38,002 bases of DNA from Brevibacterium aurantiacum (GTDB taxonomy: Bacteria > Actinomycetota > Actinomycetes > Actinomycetales > Brevibacteriaceae). Location of the stretch: assembly GCF_007558825.1 (NCBI RefSeq), contig NZ_VLTK01000019.1, forward strand, positions 1 to 38,002. Direction: 5' to 3'. This document shows positions 33,583 through 38,002 of the stretch, piece after piece (within the stretch, counting starts at the first letter, position 1; every line of letters starts with the position of its first letter). The notes under the pieces were generated by a model that saw only the letters and a list, made by a program, of their open reading frames with translations, searched no databases and was not told the origin of the DNA. The translations under genes and the position numbers were made by a program.

Positions 33583-34092
33583 ATGGATGAGGAGACGTTC
33601 GACAACCTGATGGTCTCCGCCGATGCCGGTCTGATCGTGGTGACCACCTCCGCCGAGGGCGAATGGGCTGGCTGCCTGGTGGGTTTCCACTCGCAGGCGA
33701 GCATGTCTCCTCAGCAGTACGGTTTCTGGCTGTCGAAGGCCAATCACACCTACCAGGTGAGCCTACGGTCCACTCATTTCGCGGTTCACTTCCTCACTGC
33801 CGAGGATCTCGCCATGGCGCAGCGCTTCGGTGCCCGATCTGGTGAGGACACCGACAAGTTCCGCGGACTCGATGTTCACCTCGCCGAGCAGGGAGTGCCG
33901 TTGCTCAGTACTCTGCCGAACCGGGTGATCGTTGAGCGCATCACCATGCTCGACGATGGAGGAGACCACGTCGCCATCACCGCTCGTGTGATCTCAAGCG
34001 AGACCAGCGGGCCCTTTGCGCCTCTGCGCCTGTCCCACATCGGCGACCTGCCTGCGGGCCGTGACAATGCCGAACGGGCAATTCAGCCCTGA
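33583..34092 (+). CDS. Flavin reductase-like FMN-binding protein
   Basis: This 169-residue protein has a flavin-reductase-like fold. The sequence has the family pattern: an N-terminal strand LMVSADAGLIVVTTSAEGEW, then AGCLVGFHSQASMSPQQYGF, WLSKANHTYQVSLRSTHFAV, HFLTAEDLAMAQRF and a C-terminal ITARVISS strand. Such proteins bind FMN and reduce flavins or act as oxidoreductase partners. The frame opens 30 codons upstream, but the ATG at 33583 (AGAGAGGAA 5 bases upstream) begins at the expected residue. It is expressed alone and converges on the SDR gene (68-base gap, nothing recognised). The partner enzyme is unknown. Confidence 0.85.
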   Translation: MDEETFDNLMVSADAGLIVVTTSAEGEWAGCLVGFHSQASMSPQQYGFWLSKANHTYQVSLRSTHFAVHFLTAEDLAMAQRFGARSGEDTDKFRGLDVHLAEQGVPLLSTLPNRVIVERITMLDDGGDHVAITARVISSETSGPFAPLRLSHIGDLPAGRDNAERAIQP

Positions 34093-34160
34093 TGCCCTCA
34101 ACGGTCCGGTTGCAGAGGCAGCCTGCATCACGACAGGGCCGATTCCCGCTTCAGACACTG

Positions 34161-35054
34161 TCAGGGCGTGGGCTGGCCCCCATTGACGTTGAGGGTCTCA
34201 CCCAGGACGTAACTCGATTCCGCCGAGGTGAGGAACACATAAGCCGGCGCGAGTTCCGTCGGCTGACCGGCTCGCCCCAAGGGAGTGTTCTTCCCGAAAT
34301 GGGGCAGTGCTTCCTTCGGCTGACCATCAGAGACCTGCAGGGGCGTCCAGATCGGGCCGGGTGCGACCGCGTTGACTCGGATGCCGCGTGGAGCCAGTTG
34401 AGTGGCCAGTCCTTTGGTGAAGTTGTTGATCGCAGCTTTAGTCGACGCATAGTCCAGCAGGTGGGTCGACGGAGAATATGCTTGCACGGACGTCGAGTTC
34501 ACAATCGTTGCGCCGGCGGGCAGATAACCCACGGCTGTCTTCGTCACTCGGAACATGGCGCGAATGTTGGTCTCGAAGGTGGAGCCCCACTGCTCGTCGG
34601 ACAGATCTTCGATCTCTTCGACTGCAATCTGTCGTCCGGCGTTATTCACCAGGGCGTCGAGTCCACCCAACCCATCTGCCGCATCATGGACCACCTGCTG
34701 GCAGTAGTCAGGATCAGACAGGTCACCGGGCAGCGGGACCGCTGTGCCGCCGGCCTCGCGGATGACGTCGCAGACATGGCGTGCGTCCTCCTCCTCGGCA
34801 GGCAGGTAGGACAGGGCGACATCTGCTCCTTCTCGGGCGAAGGCGATAGCGACTGCCGAGCCGATGCCGGAATCAGCCCCGGTGATCAGCGCCTTGCGCC
34901 CCTTGAGCCGACCGGTGCCGCGATAGCTCTGCTCACCACGGTCTGTCCCTGGAATCAGTTCGACGTCGAGGCCCGGCTCAGGCTGATCTTGTTTGGGTGG
35001 GGAGATGTCTGGAAATCGTGTCACCGGATCTTGGAAGGTCAGTTGGTCGCTCAT
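34161..35054 (-). CDS. SDR-family oxidoreductase
   Basis: This 297-residue NAD(P)-dependent dehydrogenase/reductase has a classical short-chain fold preceded by an N-terminal extension of about 45 residues (FQDPVTRFPDISPPKQDQPE), a form common in stress-associated SDRs of the YhdF/YghA type. Motifs are ALITGADSGIGSAVA (TGxxxGxG, residues about 54-62), LVNNAGRQIAV (NNAG), NSTSVQAYSP (catalytic Ser) and YASTKAAI (YxxxK), with VAPGPIWTPL near the C-terminus. The ATG at 35054 has AGGGG 9 bases upstream. It lies downstream of ligD on the same strand across a 202-base gap. The substrate is unknown. Confidence 0.93.
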   Translation of the reverse strand: MSDQLTFQDPVTRFPDISPPKQDQPEPGLDVELIPGTDRGEQSYRGTGRLKGRKALITGADSGIGSAVAIAFAREGADVALSYLPAEEEDARHVCDVIREAGGTAVPLPGDLSDPDYCQQVVHDAADGLGGLDALVNNAGRQIAVEEIEDLSDEQWGSTFETNIRAMFRVTKTAVGYLPAGATIVNSTSVQAYSPSTHLLDYASTKAAINNFTKGLATQLAPRGIRVNAVAPGPIWTPLQVSDGQPKEALPHFGKNTPLGRAGQPTELAPAYVFLTSAESSYVLGETLNVNGGQPTP

Positions 35055-35121
35055 GCGCTTGATCCCCTTTCGGCTGATCCCGCTTACGCAAGGATCAGAC
35101 TCGTTTCGGTCTCGATCAGCA

Positions 35122-35147
35122 CGGTGCTCCAGGAAGCTTCAGCACCG
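35122..35147. repeat. Inverted repeat between ligD and the SDR gene
   Basis: CGGTGCT (35122-35128) and AGCACCG (35141-35147) form a perfect 7-bp stem with a 12-base loop that contains a GAAGCTTC palindrome. It lies after the ligD stop on the same (minus) strand, so it may terminate ligD, but no T-run follows. CTCCCGGGAG (35171-35180) is a separate perfect palindrome. Confidence 0.3.
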
Positions 35148-35184
35148 CCCAGTGTCGCCACGGTAACAGTCTCCCGGGAGTCTC

Positions 35185-35212
35185 GTAACCCCCATTGTGT
35201 AACCCCCGTTGT
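35185..35212. repeat. 14-bp tandem duplication upstream of the SDR gene
   Basis: GTAACCCCCATTGT is followed immediately by GTAACCCCCGTTGT, differing at one base. On the transcribed minus strand the unit reads ACAAYGGGGGTTAC. The two adjacent copies lie about 130-160 bases upstream of the SDR start and 45 bases downstream of the ligD stop. A duplicated regulator site is possible. Confidence 0.4.
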
Positions 35213-35256
35213 GACCGACGTGGTCTGCGGGGGATCATGCTCGAGCTCCTCCTGAC

Positions 35257-37821
35257 TCAGGCGGTCACCTCATCGGAGTCGATGTCGTCTCGGAGCCCGC
35301 GCCATACGGGATGACGCAGCCGACCGGCCTCGGTGATTCCTCCGTATTGGACCTCCCCGACGAGGCTGGGCCGCACCCAGTTCGCATCACGTGACTCGGC
35401 GGCAGGAACCTCCAGTGAAGGTGTCTTCCGACTCAGACGATCGAGCTGTGCCCGCAGAGCCTTCAACTGGTAGTCATCGAAGCCGGTGCCCACACGACCC
35501 AGATAGACCAGACCGTCCTGATCGTGGGCCGCCAGCAGCAGCGAAGAGAAGGTCTCGGAACGCTCCCCCTTGCCGGTGCGCCACCCGACGATGATCACGT
35601 CTCGGGTCGAGGAATGTTTGAGCTTCGCCCACGTCCGAGTTCGACGGCCCGGAAGATAGGTGCTGCCGATCTGCTTCGCCATGACTCCTTCGAGGTGGAG
35701 TTCACGACTGGCCTCCATCGCCTCGTCCACGGTTCCTTCGAAGGCTGCCGGCACATGGACGTACTCACCCTCGGTGACCACATCATGGAGACGTTCGCGT
35801 CGTTCGAGATACGGGGTCTTCAGCAAGGAAATGCCGTCAACGTTCAACACGTCGAAGACCATCAGGTACACCGGTGTGCGCTCTCGTTCACGCTCGATGT
35901 CGCTCTCACGCGTCAGTCCCATTCTGCGCTGCAGCCGCCCGAAGTCGGGGCGACTGCCCGGGCCCAGAGCGACGATCTCTGCGTCAAGGACGCAATCACC
36001 GTCCACACAGTCGGCGAGCTCGATGAGTTCGGGGTAGGCCTTCGTCATATCGTGACCATTGCGGCTGGTCAGCGCGATCGACCCGGACGAATCATCGGTT
36101 CCGGCACGCACGGAGGCGAGCGCACGGATGCCGTCCCACTTCATTTCGAATGCCCAGTCGTCGGACTGTCGGCGCACGGAGCGAAGGCTTCCGATACTGG
36201 CCAGCATCGGTGTCATGTCAGTGGGCTGAACATCTGTGGAACCGCTGCGTTCGGGGCCTGTGGGCCCGTTTCGCTGGGAATCGGTGTGCGCAGTCGAAGG
36301 ACCGCCCCGCCGTGGCGGCTTCGTGGATGAGTCTTTGGTCAGGTGGATCATCCAATTCTTCTCAGGTTCCTTGTTCGGCCCGTGCTCGCCGGTATTGAAC
36401 AGTGCGAATCGTCGTTCTCCCCCGAGCCCGCCGTATTCGGCCCCATGGAGAACAGCGATGATCTCGCGGCCGTCTTTCCATTTCTCGAGTTCGTAGGTCC
36501 CGGAGTCCCAGATCGTGACCTCCCCTGCGCCGTATTGCCCTTTCTCGATCGTGCCTTTGAAGCGGACGTATTCAAGAGGGTGATCCTCAGTCTGGATGGC
36601 CAGATGATCGTGCTTCGGGTCGGTGGGCGGTCCTTTCGGCAGTGCCCACGAGACCAACACACCCTCGTGTTCGAGTCGGAAGTCCCAGTGCAGGGTGCTG
36701 GCGTGATGTTCCTGGATCACGAAGGACAGCTCGTCCCCGCTGGTGCCGTGGCTTTCGGGCACCGGTTCTCTGGTGTGCTTCGGATCACGCTTGGATCGGT
36801 AGGTGTCCAGGCGGTCGCGGGGCGCCTTCGATGAGTTCGACGATTCCTTCGTCGAAGCAGGTGAGGGCCGCGCCGAGGTGGGTGCTGGATCTGCGGAATC
36901 GCCTGCAGTCTTCGCCAACGGTTCGAGCAGATCGCCGAGGTCGTCGATCCGCGCAAGGACCTCCTCAAAGTGCAGCTGGTCGACAGCAGCCGGGTCGTCG
37001 AGTTCGTCCCAGGTTCGCGGTGCCGCGACGGTGGGAGTGAACCGGCCGCGCAGCGAGTAGGGAGCCACTGTCGTCTTCGCCGCTGAGTTCTGGGACCAGT
37101 CGATGAGCACCTTGTTCTCTCGCAGCGTCTTCTTCATGGCTGAGACGACGAGATCCTGATGATCGGCTTCGAGGCTGCGCGCCAACTCATGGGCGACGTC
37201 GGAGATCTGCTGGCTGGAGGCTGATCCATCGAGCGGTGCATAGAGATGGATCCCCTTCGAACCGCTGGTCACCGGATAGACGTCGAGATCCATCCCAGTC
37301 AGCAGCTCCCTCACCAACTGTGCAACCTCGATGCAGTCGGCCAGTTCACGTCCCGGACCGGGGTCGAGATCGAACACCATTCGATCAGGATGCCTTGTCG
37401 TCGAGTCGATGGTGCCAGGGTCGGACGATCCCTTCGCGACCTGCCATTGGGGGATGTGGATCTCGAGCGAGGCCATCTGGGCAAGGTAGGTCAATGTCGC
37501 ACGGTCCTGGACCAGCGGGTACCTTTTGGATCCGGTGGAATGACGGATGGAACGGGAGGTGATCCACGATGGTGCGGATTCGGGGAGGTTCTTCTCAAAG
37601 AACACGTCACCCGGTTTCTTCTGGGTGCCGACACCGTCGACCCAGCGTTTGCGGGTGGCGATGCGATCATGGGCGTGCCGGATCAGGTGCTCAGAGATGC
37701 GAGCGTAGTAGTCGAGCACCTCACCTTTGGTCGTGCCCGTCTCCGGATAGAAGACCTTATCAAGATTGGTCACCGTCAACCGATGCCCGTCGACGGTGAC
37801 CTTCTGCTCCTTGCGTGACAT
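35257..37821 (-). CDS. ligD: Multidomain ATP-dependent DNA ligase LigD (polymerase, phosphoesterase, ligase)
   Basis: This 854-residue enzyme is the end-processing and ligating component of bacterial non-homologous end joining. The order is polymerase-phosphoesterase-ligase, as in mycobacteria. The polymerase/primase domain (about 1-300) has LTVTNLDKVFYPETG and the metal-site VFDLDPGPG (about 150) and ends before LLEPLAKTAG. A Ser/Pro-rich linker follows. The 3'-phosphoesterase domain (about 365-510) has QEHHASTLHWDFRLEHEGVL with its metal-binding His/Asp residues and WALPKGPPTDPKHDHLAIQT. The ligase domain (about 540-854) has the adenylation Lys in FEMKWDGIRA (about 562), GVMAKQIGSTYLPGR and KLKHSSTRDVIIVGW. 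The ATG at 37821 has AGGAGG 5 bases upstream; a GTG two codons earlier would leave no spacing. A Ku partner is expected but not in this window. Confidence 0.95.
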   Translation of the reverse strand: MSRKEQKVTVDGHRLTVTNLDKVFYPETGTTKGEVLDYYARISEHLIRHAHDRIATRKRWVDGVGTQKKPGDVFFEKNLPESAPSWITSRSIRHSTGSKRYPLVQDRATLTYLAQMASLEIHIPQWQVAKGSSDPGTIDSTTRHPDRMVFDLDPGPGRELADCIEVAQLVRELLTGMDLDVYPVTSGSKGIHLYAPLDGSASSQQISDVAHELARSLEADHQDLVVSAMKKTLRENKVLIDWSQNSAAKTTVAPYSLRGRFTPTVAAPRTWDELDDPAAVDQLHFEEVLARIDDLGDLLEPLAKTAGDSADPAPTSARPSPASTKESSNSSKAPRDRLDTYRSKRDPKHTREPVPESHGTSGDELSFVIQEHHASTLHWDFRLEHEGVLVSWALPKGPPTDPKHDHLAIQTEDHPLEYVRFKGTIEKGQYGAGEVTIWDSGTYELEKWKDGREIIAVLHGAEYGGLGGERRFALFNTGEHGPNKEPEKNWMIHLTKDSSTKPPRRGGPSTAHTDSQRNGPTGPERSGSTDVQPTDMTPMLASIGSLRSVRRQSDDWAFEMKWDGIRALASVRAGTDDSSGSIALTSRNGHDMTKAYPELIELADCVDGDCVLDAEIVALGPGSRPDFGRLQRRMGLTRESDIERERERTPVYLMVFDVLNVDGISLLKTPYLERRERLHDVVTEGEYVHVPAAFEGTVDEAMEASRELHLEGVMAKQIGSTYLPGRRTRTWAKLKHSSTRDVIIVGWRTGKGERSETFSSLLLAAHDQDGLVYLGRVGTGFDDYQLKALRAQLDRLSRKTPSLEVPAAESRDANWVRPSLVGEVQYGGITEAGRLRHPVWRGLRDDIDSDEVTA

Positions 37822-37827
37822 GGACAC

Positions 37828-38002
37828 CTCCTGTGGTCTGTACGCTACTCGCTTGCAACGACGGAGACGAGGAAAAGGGCAGAACGACCTCGGCGATGGA
37901 GCCCCGCGAAGACGGCCCGCATTGCAGGAGCGAGCGATCCCATGGGGCGGACCATGGGGGCGTAATGCCTCACGTCAATATGCCCGCGAACAGTTTCCGG
38001 TG
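37828..38002. other. Upstream region of ligD at the window edge
   Basis: These 175 bases hold the ligD leader and promoter region. I see no supported gene, repeat or clear promoter. An ATG at about 37895 opens a short plus-strand frame that has no recognisable features. Confidence 0.3.

Noticed and set aside
34092..35255. Plus-strand open frame of 387 codons
   Set aside because: It lies opposite the SDR gene, whose catalytic motifs are all intact; the antisense product resembles nothing.

Overview
The window reads as a chromosomal segment of a high-GC Gram-positive actinobacterium, most likely in or near the genus Brevibacterium (Micrococcales). The grounds are G+C of roughly 60-65% in most genes, GTG and TTG starts, a LigD with the mycobacterial domain order, a dimeric-type malate dehydrogenase, and a large glycerol-phosphate/alditol-phosphate (teichoic-acid-type) locus. 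The genus is an inference from gene content and was not tested by a search. I saw no rRNA, tRNA, insertion sequence, phage gene or CRISPR array.

Region 1 (10-6151, all minus strand) is a tightly coupled five-gene operon. It starts with an unusual XRE-plus-TetR fusion regulator, followed by a lipoprotein solute-binding protein, two DppB/DppC-type permeases and a two-domain fused ATPase. Three junctions are 4-bp ATGA overlaps and one has a 1-base gap. It is a peptide/nickel-type ABC importer of unknown substrate.

Region 2 (6243-28575) is the main feature: about 22 kb of cell-surface polymer genes, all but one on the minus strand. It holds five CDP-glycerol/alditol-phosphotransferase (Glyphos_transf) modules in four genes, one gene being a 1210-residue membrane protein with two complete modules. 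It also holds a fused cytidylyltransferase-SDR (CDP-ribitol or CDP-mannitol synthesis), a TagD-type glycerol-3-phosphate cytidylyltransferase, a CDP-alcohol phosphotransferase with an altered active-site motif, two TagE/TarM-like GT4 glycosyltransferases, a GT2, two polysaccharide pyruvyltransferases (one in an 886-residue multidomain protein with a degenerate GT8-like tail), and an OatA-type membrane O-acyltransferase. Together these could make activated CDP-alditols, polymerise one or more poly(alditol phosphate) chains, and decorate them with sugars, pyruvate ketals and acyl groups. I recall that Brevibacterium walls carry poly(glycerol phosphate) and poly(mannitol phosphate), some of it pyruvylated; the locus fits that chemistry. 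The usual TagO/TagA initiation enzymes, the TagGH exporter and LCP ligases are not in this window. One glycosyltransferase (14250-16220) has clearly lower G+C than its neighbours.

Region 3 (28733-38002) holds mostly single genes. These are a CorA Mg2+ channel, a secreted glycerophosphodiester phosphodiesterase, malate dehydrogenase, an XRE-cupin regulator, a ChaB/Rho-N stress-type protein, a flavin-reductase-like protein, an SDR and a three-domain LigD (NHEJ ligase). No Ku gene is in view. The intergenic regions here and in region 2 contain several unexplained inverted and direct repeats, listed individually.
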